Source: Temnopleurus reevesii
Lineage: Eukaryota > Echinodermata > Echinoidea > Temnopleuroida > Temnopleuridae
Direction: 5' to 3'
Assembly (NCBI GenBank): GCA_036244855.1
Contig: BQKZ01001611.1
Location: 15,836-79,835, forward strand
DNA: 64,000 nt
Below, one piece after another: positions 55,574-64,000 of this stretch. The translations under genes were made by a program, and so were the position numbers. Within the stretch, counting starts at the first letter, position 1, and the number at the start of each line of letters is the position of its first letter. The notes below the pieces were generated by a model. It did not search any database. It saw only the letters and a list, made by a program, of their open reading frames with translations, and was not told the origin of the DNA.

Positions 55574-58500
55574 TGCATCGTCATCATCATCCGCATCATC
55601 ATCATCATCTTCCTCCTCATCATCGCCGTTGTCATCATCGTCGTCTCGAACGTACCTTTGACATTTTTCCCGAGCCGATCTTCATGCCGATGAGTTCTGC
55701 TGTCTCCCTGACGATGAGGGGGTTAAAGATTCGAAACTCTTTCGGAGGCTTAGGCACAGACGGAGCTACAGACTTCCAAAAGTGAAGAGACCGTCTCTGA
55801 AACACAACGAGAATAAACATCCAAGGTTGAAGGATCAGTCACATATTTTTAGCAGATGTTTCTGCATTTATTCAACAAAAAAGTACAAATTCACAAAAGT
55901 ATAACTTATACAAACAAACAAGTAGATGTATTTATTTTTTCTTAGAATTATAAACACAAATCTGTTCCCCACTACTTTGTCAGTAGAAGAATAACCAAAT
56001 TGTACCACCACTGGGAGTTCTTGGACTGAAAAATAAACCATAGCACTAATTAGGACATTGAAATCTGTGAGACATTATTTTTGAGTAATTGAGCACCATA
56101 TGAGCGCCCAGCTGTGGCGGAGACCGGCGCTATACAAGAGGCCATCATCATCATCATCATCAAATATAAATGCAGGGACTAACTATCGTAAGCTAATAAT
56201 AGCTTGAAATGATAGAAGCCGATATTTGCTTTGATACCTGACGGCTGGCTCAGCGAAAATTTAATATACAACGTATTCTTCAGGACCTATGTCCACAGGG
56301 GAGACACTTTCCTTGCACAGGACACATCATGCATATTCTGGAACGGTAGGTAATTTTGTATAAGGATACGGGCATACGTATCATAACGACGCTAATGTGT
56401 GACAGGGCTTTTCCGAAAGGGTATGCATATATCGGAATGCACTGCTTGGCTACAGCAAAATTTTGTATTTGTTTAATGCATTCTTTCAAATGAACTTGGT
56501 TAGCAATACATGGAATCCAATTAACAATCATTATTTATTGCCCTGTCGGACAAGCCTCAGACAAGTTTTTTTTTTTTTTTTGTAGTCAAGAACAACATTT
56601 GTTTGAGAGTATGCAAAAAAACTTGCATCTGTATGTTTCACATCGTTATGCGATTTTCCATAATAACAATTGCTGAGTTCCTGGGAAGGTGCTACCATGG
56701 AATTGGTCAATCTGCCGGTTTACTAATAGATTCAAATTTATTTTCTTGCCAACGGACGTAGTTACTTGGTATTCCTTAAACCGTTTAGTAACAATTGAAA
56801 TACAATAATTGGAATCCAGTTTGCATACACCTCTTTCTCCTATGTTGGTCAAACTTTGGGCAAGCTTACTGGTTGTCAAGAACAACCTTTGTTTATAAAG
56901 AGCGCATAAAATGTGCATCTACAAGTAAACCCGCCTATTGAAGTACAATACATGGAAAAATACATGGAATCCAGTTTGCATACATTGTTTTTTTGTTATG
57001 TCGGGCAAGCTACGAGCATGTTTCCGTGTTGCCAAGAACATCCTTTCTGTATAAAGACTGCAAAAAAATTGCATCTATTTGTAAACCCGCCAATTGTTGT
57101 CTACACACAAAAACTCATGGATCTGAGTAAAGTCGCAAAAAAGTGACACTATAATGACAAACTGGTGAGTATATTAATGAAAATACTCAACTGTGTGTCA
57201 TTATAGTGCCATGTGACTCAAATCTGTGAATTCTTGTTTTTTGTGTATCTGTACATACCACTTTATTTCCAGCAGCGACATCAGTCACCCAGTCAATGTC
57301 GGGTCCTTTGAAAATGACCACGACGAAAAGCCAATCGCCCTNAACGAGAATAAACATCCAAGGTTGAAGGATCAGTCACATATTATAGCAGAGGTTTCTG
57401 CATTTATTCAACAAAAAAGTACAAATTCACAAAATTATAACTTATACAAACAAACAAGTAGATTTATCTATTTTTTTCTTAGAATAATAAGCACAAATAT
57501 AAATGCAGGGGCTAACTATCGTTAGCTAATGATAGCTTGAAATGATAGAAGCCGATATTTGCTTTGATACCTGACGGCTGGCTCAGCGAAAATTTGATAT
57601 ACAATGTATTTTCGGGGCCCATGCCCACAGGGGTGACACTTGGCTTGCACTAAACACACCATGCATATTCTGGAACGGTTTGCAATTCTGCATACAGGAA
57701 TGATCATACGTACGCTAATGTTTGATGCAGATTTTCCCAAAGGATACACATATATCAGAATGCGCTGCTTGGCTACAACGAAATTTCGTATTTTTGTTTA
57801 ATGCATTCTTTCGAATGAACTTGGTTAGCAATACATGGAATCCTGTTAACATTCATTATTTATTGCCATGTCGGGCAACTTAAGCCTCAGGCAATCCTCA
57901 GCAATGTTTCTTTTTGGTAGTCAAGAACAACATATGTGTGAGAGTATTCATAAAACTTGCATCTTTTGATGTCACATCGTTGTGCGTCGTTCCTGAGTTC
58001 CTGGGAAGGTGCAACCATGGACTCGGTCAATGAGCCGGTTTACTAATAGATTCAAATTTATTTTCTTGCCAACGGACGTAGTTACTTGGTATTCCTTAAA
58101 CCGTTTAGTAACAATTGAAGTACAATAATTGGAATCCAGTTTGCATACACCTCTTTCTCCTATGTTGGTCAAACCTTGGGCAAACTTACTGGTTGTCAAG
58201 AACAACCTTTGTTTATTAAGAGCGCATAAAATGTACATCTACAAGTAAACCCGCCTATTGAAGTACAATACATGGAATCCAGTTTGCATACATTAGTTTT
58301 TTTTTATGTCGGGCAAGCTACAAACATGTTTCCGTGTTGCCAAGAACAGTATTTCTGTATAAAGACTGCATAAAATCTGCATCTATTTGATAACCCGCCA
58401 ATTATTGTCTACACACAAAAACTCATGGATCTGAGTAAAGTCGCAAAAAGTGACACTAGAATGACACACTGGTGAGTATATTAATGAAAATACTCAACTG

Positions 58501-60666
58501 TGTGTCATTATAGTGCCATGTTACTCATATCTGTGAATTCTTGGGTATTATCTGTACATACCACTTTATTTCCAGCAGCGACATCAGTCACCCAGTCAAT
58601 GTCGGGTCCTTTGAAAATGACCACGACGAAAAGCCAATCGCCCTTGTAGTGCAGGGCCGACTGGAAACTGCTCTCAGGGTATGCCATACGGATAGATGTC
58701 TTCCGACCCACATCTACTTCGTGGCCTATCGTTGGCGCATCGTTTAGTCTGGAAGGTAAAACGAATACGATGTGAGTTTCTACAAATTCAATTGATATTT
58801 TTATTAATATCTTTAGCTTGTTCAAGGGATAAGAAATTTGAATTATTTCTTTAGATGAATCCGGGAAACTTTTGTTCATTCATCCAGTTTAGGACACGGT
58901 ATACGAATAGATGTCTTCCGACCAACATCTACCTTGTGTCCTATCGTTGGTGCATCGTTGAGTCTGGGGAATCAAACATCCATTTACGATGTGAGTTTAA
59001 AGCTTAAATTCATTCATTAATCATTCTGCGCCTGTAATACTTTAAGCTTGTTTATGGGGCAATTATTTTTCATGGATCCAATTTCGGACATGCCTTATCC
59101 TTCAGCCTTAGGAAAATACCATTTACAATGTGATACTTGAAAAGCCATTCCCATTATCATTCATATAAATTTCGGTGTAATTTCATGCATATCCTTTTTA
59201 TAGGATAAGCCATAAGCACGACGAAGAGCCAGTCGCCATTGTAGTACAGGGCCGACTGAAAGCTACTCTCAGGGTATGCCATACGGATAGATGTCTTCCG
59301 ACCAACATCTACCTCGTGACCTATTGTTGGTGCGTCGTTCAATCTAGAAGGTAAAAATATGATACATGCTTTGAGTGTAGCTAAAAATCGTCAGAATTAC
59401 GCCTTTAAGATATCTTCACCTTGTTTATGATCCGGTCACATAGGACCCCCGGAAGCAACACGATTCAACACGACTCTTTGTTCGGAGGCAGTTAATTGGG
59501 AATTAAGAAGGAGTCATGTTTAATCGTGGTGCTTCCGGGGCCCTAAGTGACCAAGGCCCCGTAACATAAAGGTTTGCGATTAATCGCTATTTGATTTTGC
59601 GATCGATTGTAAACTTTAGTACATGATATCAACCGCTATCAGATAAGCAATTAATCGCAAACCTTTATGTTACGGGGCCCAGGGCTTCAGGAATAAACAA
59701 TTCCCATCCAGGCAACTTGTTCATGCATCCACTTTAGGACACGATATACGGATAGACATGATAGATGTCTTCTGACCCACATCTTCCTCGTGTCCTATCT
59801 TTGGCGCATTATTCAATCTGGGGAAGCAACCATTTGCGATGTGAGTTTTAAGCAAAAATTCATTGATCATTCTGTACCATCTCTAAGTTGAAATAAACTA
59901 TTCCCCTATGGATCGAAATAATCTCATACCCGCATATTTTCTTTCTATGGATATCTTGGGCATTTTTTAATGTTGGCGTATCCTTCTACCTAAGGAAAAT
60001 ACTGTTTACACTGTGAGGTTACTGCTAAAAACCATTTATCATCATTTACCATTTTCAGCTTACTCAAGGAATAAGCCCTTTCCCATTTTTGGTTTGAAAC
60101 CATTTCAATCCCACATCTTATTTTGATGGATCCATTTTAGGACAAGCCTTATATCTTATCTTGCTCCTTCTTCAGCCTTAGGAAAATATCATTTACAATG
60201 TGAGACTCCACTTACAAAAAATAAAATCCAATATTCTATTATTGAAAAGCTATTCCCATGATTATTCATTTAAATTCCGGATTTGACCCTTTTGATTTTG
60301 ATATGGTTGTTAATATCGCGTTGTGTTGATATGTGTGTGTGTGTGTTTGTGTGTGTATGTGTGTGCGTATGTATGTATGTGTGTGTGTGTGTGTGTATAG
60401 GTGTGTAGATGTATGACTTTATGTCTGCGTGTGCGTGTATGTTTGTGTTTATCTGTATGTGTGCGTTCGTTGTTTTGTATAGATATATGCATGCTATGTC
60501 TGATTCCGAGGGAAAATGTGCGTGTGTTTGTGTGCATGTTATTGCACAAGTGTGTATGCATGTTTCTTACCTGATAACAACGTCGAAATCATCAATGATA
60601 GTACCCATATTTGAGCTCTTCATGACACCTCCGTTCCCAACAACGACGCATCTCGTGCAAGATTTA
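50091..60666 (-). CDS. ST3GAL-like: ST3Gal-type sialyltransferase (GT29), last five exons
   Basis: Golgi enzyme that transfers sialic acid from CMP-sialic acid to galactose-ended glycans. Exons 60571-60666, 58562-58748, 55656-55796, 51156-51281 and 50091-50195 splice in phase and encode about 218 C-terminal residues. Sialyl motif L is [14 protein letters not shown] through [19 protein letters not shown]. Next come FWKSVA and RIFNP. Motif S is [20 protein letters not shown] and SVAGFGYD. Motif III is HYYD, and motif VS is HNIVVEK with the catalytic His. The wording is nearest to ST3GAL3/4/5/6 rather than ST3GAL1/2. The cytoplasmic tail, membrane anchor and stem are missing: the first exon seen begins mid-codon. 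The introns are full of exon-edge copies. Donor preference cannot be read from sequence. Confidence 0.92.
50612..50662 (-). mobile_element. tRNA-like A-box fragment
   Basis: On -, GCCCAGACGGTAGAGCGTCT resembles a tRNA D arm and A box. No matching B box or acceptor stem was found, so it is a retroposon or tRNA remnant. Confidence 0.4.
51156..51281 (-). CDS. ST3GAL-like: Sialyltransferase exon, motifs S and III
   Basis: 126 nt, phase 0 at both ends; acceptor TTGCTTCTTAG, donor GTATGA. Encodes [39 protein letters not shown]. Confidence 0.96.
53008..53218. repeat. TCA microsatellite
   Basis: (TCA)n with few interruptions, sialyltransferase intron. Met, Asp, His or Ser runs in the frames are artefacts. 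Confidence 0.92.
53220..53285 (-). repeat. Ghost copy of sialyltransferase exon 3' end (third)
   Basis: On -, GTCAGAGAGACGACAGAACT and CATCGGAATGAAGATTG match the exon at 55656 ([12 protein letters not shown]). The donor is replaced by AAATAAATGATGATG. Confidence 0.8.
53331..54700. mobile_element. CACTG-ended element with ~440 bp inverted repeats
   Basis: Left end CACTGGTCAACAAAA and right end TTTTGCTGTTGACCAGTG. The arms stay complementary for about 440 bases each (for example GAGCTATCCCCACATGTTGT and its complement; GGTCTAATCC/GACCAGCCAAAATA). Flanking TTA on both sides fits a 3-bp target duplication, and CACTG ends with 3-bp duplication suit an EnSpm/CACTA-like non-autonomous element. No transposase frame. 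It sits inside the array of exon ghosts. Confidence 0.85.
54717..54872. repeat. TCA-type microsatellite
   Basis: Interrupted (TCA)n/(TTA)n with TCACCATC-like breaks. Confidence 0.85.
54884..54940 (-). repeat. Ghost copy of sialyltransferase exon 3' end (second)
   Basis: On -, CTCGTCAGAGAGACGACGGA and ATGAAGGTCGGCTCCGGG match the real exon ([16 protein letters not shown]). AAATAAATGATGA replaces the donor, as in the third copy. Confidence 0.85.
55120..55640. repeat. Long TCA microsatellite next to sialyltransferase exon
   Basis: (TCA)n and (ACC/TCG) variants for over 400 bases, interrupted by the ghost copy at 55180 and running to within about 15 bases of the real donor at 55655. Confidence 0.93.
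55180..55257 (-). repeat. Ghost copy of sialyltransferase exon 3' end (first)
   Basis: On -, CTCGTCAGGGAGACGGCGGA and GGCTCGAGCGAAAACGTCAA match the exon ([19 protein letters not shown]). The base after GTCAAA has changed, so the donor is now ATGTATGT. Confidence 0.85.
55656..55796 (-). CDS. ST3GAL-like: Sialyltransferase exon, FWKSVA-RIFNP
   Basis: 141 nt, phase 0 at both ends; acceptor GTGTTTCAG, donor GTACGT. Encodes [20 protein letters not shown] and [19 protein letters not shown]. Its 3' end is copied at 55180, 54884 and 53220. Confidence 0.92.
55962..56165 (+). mobile_element. SINE-like insertion absent from the matching haplotype copy
   Basis: 204 bases ending GCGCTATACAAGAGGCCA(TCA)n, the same 3' tail as the SINE at 6149, flanked by CAAAT on both sides (55957-55961 and 56161-56165). 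The matching block at 57493-57497 has a single CAAAT and no insert, which is a clean empty site. The head is not tRNA-like. Confidence 0.85.
56280..57120. repeat. Interspersed repeat with internal CAAGAACAACNTTTGT sub-repeats
   Basis: The phrases GTCAAGAACAACATTTGT, GTCAAGAACAACCTTTGT and GCCAAGAACATCCTTTCTG, each followed by ATAAA-GCATCTA and GTAAACCCGCC, recur 130-320 bases apart. A second block is at 57600-58440 (other haplotype) and an inverted diverged copy at 62810-63170. Confidence 0.7.
57342..57342. other. Single-N contig join (unmerged overlap)
   Basis: Left of the N the sequence stops in mid-exon. Right of it the sequence restarts 1.5 kb back (55806). Confidence 0.85.
58562..58748 (-). 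CDS. ST3GAL-like: Sialyltransferase exon, motif L second half
   Basis: 187 nt; acceptor TACCTTCCAG, donor GTATGT. Encodes [38 protein letters not shown] and NKV. Its 5' end is copied at 58898, 59219 and 59742. A truncated copy of its 3' end at 57265-57341, cut off at the N, is probably the other haplotype. Confidence 0.95.
58898..58963 (-). repeat. Ghost copy 1 of sialyltransferase exon 5' end, with acceptor
   Basis: On -, acceptor GATTCCCCAG is followed by CTCAACGATGCACCAACGAT; encodes [20 protein letters not shown], then departs. No donor. Confidence 0.88.
59219..59343 (-). repeat. Ghost copy 2 of sialyltransferase exon 5' end, with acceptor
   Basis: On -, acceptor TACCTTCTAG; encodes [40 protein letters not shown] and VV, then breaks off before the conserved IFKG. 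The longest ghost, still fully open. Confidence 0.9.
59430..59558. mobile_element. Foldback element, GCCCCGGTCACATAGGA family
   Basis: TCCGGTCACATAGGACCC and CCCTAAGTGACCAAGGCC bound arms GAAGCAACACGATTC and TTTAATCGTGGTGCTTCC. Confidence 0.88.
59555..59680. mobile_element. Foldback element, GGGCCCCGTAACATAAAGG family
   Basis: GGCCCCGTAACATAAAGGTT and AACCTTTATGTTACGGGGCC are perfect complements. It abuts the previous foldback and shares its GGCC. Confidence 0.92.
59742..59817 (-). repeat. Ghost copy 3 of sialyltransferase exon 5' end, with acceptor
   Basis: On -, acceptor GCTTCCCCAG; encodes [19 protein letters not shown], followed by a small insertion and a stop. Intronic parts of the same repeat (AAGGAAAATACCATTTACA-type) continue to about 60200. 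Confidence 0.85.
60326..60560. repeat. TG microsatellite
   Basis: (TG)n with TATG, TGCG and TTTG breaks on +, so (CA)n on the transcribed - strand, directly after the exon donor at 60570. Confidence 0.9.
60571..60666 (-). CDS. ST3GAL-like: Sialyltransferase exon, motif L first half
   Basis: 96 nt; acceptor TTCTTGACAG, donor GTAAGA. Encodes [19 protein letters not shown] and [14 protein letters not shown] repeat begins about 20 bases after the donor. Confidence 0.92.
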
Positions 60667-60929
60667 CTGTCAAGAAAAGGCAACATTGTATTAAATCATT
60701 AACAATGATACGACAAACTATTTTATAGCTTATTCCGACGAATGTTCAACTTATCGTCGGCGTTCACAATAACATATATTTTTCCTTGAACAACAAAAAC
60801 AAATCGATGCTGTACAGTCTAGCAATTTACAATTGCAATCAAATGATAGGGGTAATTAGTTCATAAATTATTTATTGAGGTAAACAATAATTTAGGTTAG
60901 CAGATGAGGTACCCAACTTATGCTAAAAA

Positions 60930-61420
60930 ATAGCATAACGTATATTATACGATAATCCTACGTTATGAATGCGTTTTGGGAAAAGCTGGAAATTCTCCTG
61001 ACGTATGAGTAACGCATTAGTAACGTTGTGAACATGTGTCGGCGATTGTGTAACGTCATGAATGCGAAACGTAGCAACCATACGTCGGCATACGTCGAGA
61101 AGTTTTGTGCATGCACTACAAAAATGTTTCAACGTACTTAATTGACGTATATCATCGTATCTCGGCGTGGTCATAAAGAATACAAATCGTTTGTAAAACG
61201 TATTCGATGTACGAGGAATTCGCCAGCCTGTTCGCGGAATACGTCGCGCATGCGCTGTTTTAAAAAAAATGTTGACTTGAGGCAGCACCAATTAGCTGTG
61301 AACGCCGAAGATGCGCTAATATATGTTGATGAATCGTCCTAAATTATGAATACGTTATACATTCGTCCAACACGCTATGCATACGCTCAGAATTTCATTT
61401 AGCGTATGACGATGTTTGAG
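60930..61420. repeat. Degenerate ACGTATGAATGCG phrase repeat
   Basis: TACGTTATGAATGCG, CTGACGTATGAGTAACGC, AACGTCATGAATGCG, CATACGTCGGCATACGTC and AATTATGAATACGTT recur irregularly on both strands. ACGT-rich, unlike its surroundings. No gene. Confidence 0.65.
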
Positions 61421-62439
61421 GTGTTCCAGTTTAGAAGTCTACTTTCGTGACCACTTGCCTCGTTCATACTAGCTTGCAGTTAAATCAGTTCCTCTTAAAA
61501 CTGGTTTCCGTTCAAGTGGTTTAACCCATTGACTACTGAATTTTGTAATACCCATAAACTTTGTGTAGGGACTACCCGGTTCCAGTAGTCAAAAAGCTAA
61601 CACCGTACCTGAACGGGATCTATGACATTCGGCCCCACTGAAAAATCTTTAATCTGTCTATGATCAATATTAAAAATCAACAAAATGTCGAAATGTTTTG
61701 TTTGTCAGAAAATAATTGCACACATCTGGATGAGTGGAAGATCAATATCTCATTCAAAAGTGTTCGCAAATATTTCCACAGCTGTTCTGTTAAAATGTCG
61801 ACCCTTTATAGTTATTCTGGAGCAGCTGTAATTGGCAAATTCACAACGAACGATTCATCAAACCAAGGAATCCTCCTTACAATTCCCTGATATCCAAATA
61901 TAAAATATTTCCGTAAAATAAAGTGGGGCATGGGACAGTAGATTCATACGCCATATATTGAACTGTGCAGACACAACAGCAACAGGCCGGTTACAATTTG
62001 AATAGCAAAGGAGCATTGAATTGCCGCTTGACTTAATTTTAAGGAAAAATATTATACCGTGTTTGATCAAACTGATGTCATTTTGCGCGAAAACGGTACA
62101 GGCCAAAACAGTAAAAATTGGCTAAAATTGGGGAGGGTAGATAAGATTATCTTCCAAACGCTGGGCTGACAAGAAAAACTCGAAAAGGTAAAACAACAAC
62201 ATAAAAGATCGCCACTTCCGTCCGATGACCAGACAAGAAAAAAGAAAGAAAACAAGCAAGCAAGCAAAAAAATATTTTTTTTAGATTAAGAACAGTCCCC
62301 CAAATAGCAGATAAAATGCTACATCAAAAAAGGTTTCACTTTGCGACCCCCATCCCGACCCCTAGTGCGAACGATGCTGTACTCGCATTGGTCAGATTTA
62401 TAACTAAAAGTACATAAGTGAAACGTCGATATTAACTGT

Positions 62440-62705
62440 TGCTTTGTTGTTAGTAGGCCTATGCATTTAGACGAAAGTCAGTCTTGTCTTGTCCGATGTC
62501 AGGCTGGCCTCAGTTTGATGTCAGAGAGGAGTCGGTCTGCCGTTAGCTTTGTGTTGATGTGCCGCTAATTTATTGTCGACATGGTGTCTGTTTGAGGTTT
62601 GTCTATTGTGGATCATTCGTCGGTCAAAAGAGCACCTATGTAGTCAGCCTGGTATTCGTTCGATGTCGGATTTGGGACAGATTGGGTCAGCTGTGGATCC
62701 ATTTG
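62440..62705. repeat. Degenerate TTTGATGTCGG phrase repeat
   Basis: GTCCGATGTCAGGC, GTTTGATGTCAGAG, GTCGGTCTGCC, TTCGATGTCGGATTTGG and GACATGGTGTCTG recur with uneven spacing. Same style as the repeats at 48010, 49550 and 60930, with another phrase. Confidence 0.55.
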
Positions 62706-62809
62706 AATCAGATTAGTAATGTGACTGAAGCATCCTAACTAGATTCGAGACCAACCCCCCCCCCCCCCTGTAATTGCTGATTCAAAGGAATCGATTTCGT
62801 CTCCTGTAG

Positions 62810-63170
62810 TTTATTTGCATATCCTGTCAAATCAATCTTCCGTGAGGTTTTTGTCCCATTTCTGTCCTATAATGTCGACAGCGTGGGATCATGTTTATCT
62901 TGATGCTACACCTCATTCAAACCGATCACATAACGACACGAATGAAAATGCGGGTTTACTCATATGTACATTTTATGTGTTCTTCTGTACAGGAAGGTTG
63001 TTCTTGACACACTGCAAGCTTTCCTCAGGCTGGTCCGATATAGTTACAAGTCATGTATGCAAACTGGTATAGTATTGTATAGTTCAATTGTTACCCTGGT
63101 TACTAGCTGGTTTAATGAATACCACGTTACTGAGTCCGTTGAGAGGAAACGCGCATAGATTTTAAGATAT
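62810..63170. repeat. Inverted diverged copy of the 56280 repeat
   Basis: GCGGGTTTACTCATATGTAC, AAGGTTGTTCTTGACA, TATGCAAACTGGTATAG and GAATACCACGTTACTGAGTC match the complement of 56690-56930. Confidence 0.7.
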
Positions 63171-63174
63171 TAGT

Positions 63175-64000
63175 AAACTGGTCTATTTGATGTTCATAGA
63201 TAAGGCAATGAATTACATGAACATTATTTTCGCTTATTGGTTAAATAAGTAACTGGCAAGTTAAATGTGATGACACAATAATAGCATAATGTATTTGGAA
63301 GATTTTTGTACCGGTGTTCCCATTTTCATAACAAAATGATAAAACCTATTATGATAATAGTAATTAACTGTTCGGACAATTTTTTTAGAAATAGGAGAGA
63401 GAATATATAAATTTTCAATAAAATATCAAAGCCATTGCGTTCCTGATATCAATAATGTATTGAGTAGATAAAAATATGAGTTGTGGAAGTGATAAATAGA
63501 CAATTTGAAACATATACCCATGAAATTACCATCAGATACGCATTGTAAATAAAAAATTATGACTATTATGCTGAACACAAGTTTCTTCCAATTTATGAAC
63601 TATTAATTATGAACACTTTATAACGTGTTGCCATAGTAGTAGTGAGGCTGATTGTGTTTCCATATAGGAGTGGTGATTCAAGAATTCTGATGGATTTGAC
63701 ATCGAAAATTCATGATTATACGGCAACTTGCACAATTTTACAAGAAATTTATGGGTAATATACAATGTTGCTTATAATATTTGAACTTTTTCTTCGACAT
63801 GAATTTACTGTGATTTCAATGTTTGAATAGCTTTGAGGTTATGATGAATTTGCATGAATTTCAAAGCTTCACCGATCACGAGTCAAATAATTGGTTCGTG
63901 GTTAAAATATGATTTCTTCCAGTTGCGAAAATGTACCAATTTCACCGTGTCGGTGAATTATATTTATTCATTCATTCCTCAAACAAAAACACATCTAAAT
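63175..64000. other. Right-hand end, nothing recognised
   Basis: AT-rich sequence. The missing N-terminal exons of the sialyltransferase were searched for between 60670 and the edge and not found. Confidence 0.4.

Larger units (their letters stand above)
55806..57341. repeat. Left member of duplicated block around N 57342
   Basis: Matches 57343-58644 nearly base for base (AACGAGAATAAACATCCAAG at both starts; AAGCCAATCGCCCT at both ends). The left member ends inside a sialyltransferase exon. Probably the second haplotype. Confidence 0.85.

Noticed and set aside
55806..57341. True tandem segmental duplication of 1.5 kb
   Set aside because: The join is a single N, the left copy ends mid-exon, and two other single Ns show the same layout. 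Unmerged haplotype contigs explain all three.

Overview
The window looks like draft genomic DNA from an invertebrate deuterostome, most likely a sea urchin or a close relative. This is inferred from AT-rich sequence, long introns with GT-AG splice sites, many small foldback elements, trinucleotide microsatellites, tRNA-derived SINEs and frequent ACATGTAC motifs. The species cannot be fixed from the sequence alone. Three single N bases (21843, 42156, 57342) each mark a place where the sequence to the right repeats sequence about 1 to 1.5 kb upstream. This is best explained by overlapping contig ends from two divergent haplotypes that were never merged.

Three protein-coding genes can be assembled exon by exon. 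(1) CYBA (p22phox, the NADPH-oxidase membrane subunit) lies on the + strand at 301-7951 with five coding exons. Its phases and splice sites are perfect, but exon 4 carries an in-frame TAA at a conserved tyrosine position. (2) A complete 17-exon copine of the CPNE5/8 type lies on the - strand from 37202 to 17032. It encodes 563 residues with two C2 domains and a von Willebrand A domain, and its Ca2+ and MIDAS residues are intact. (3) The 3' five coding exons of a GT29 ST3Gal-type sialyltransferase lie on the - strand from 60666 to 50091, with sialyl motifs L, S, III and VS. Its membrane anchor and stem exons are not found and probably lie beyond the right edge. CYBA and the copine converge. The copine and the sialyltransferase are separated by about 13 kb of intergenic repeats. 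The three proteins share no obvious pathway.

The most striking pattern is that exon edges have been tandemly copied into the neighbouring introns in all three genes. A 150-180 bp unit carrying the 3' end of the copine MIDAS exon plus its splice donor is repeated about ten times (21350-23472). The 3' end of one sialyltransferase exon is copied three times inside TCA microsatellite (53220-55257), and the 5' end of another is copied three times with acceptors (58898-59817). Two other copine exons and CYBA exon 3 have smaller ghost copies. Only duplications that leave one intact exon survive, so the arrays are full of decoy splice sites.

The rest is repeat-rich. It holds at least seven foldback/MITE families, some nested or abutting, and a 1.37-kb CACTG-ended element with ~440-bp inverted repeats inside a sialyltransferase intron. 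It also holds SINEs, including one present in one haplotype copy and absent at the matching site of the other. There are a 53-bp alternating minisatellite (44852-45225), several degenerate short-phrase repeats, a purine-strand minisatellite (11380-11970) and long TTC, TCA, TTA and TG microsatellites. No transposase, reverse transcriptase, rRNA, intact tRNA or CRISPR was recognised.
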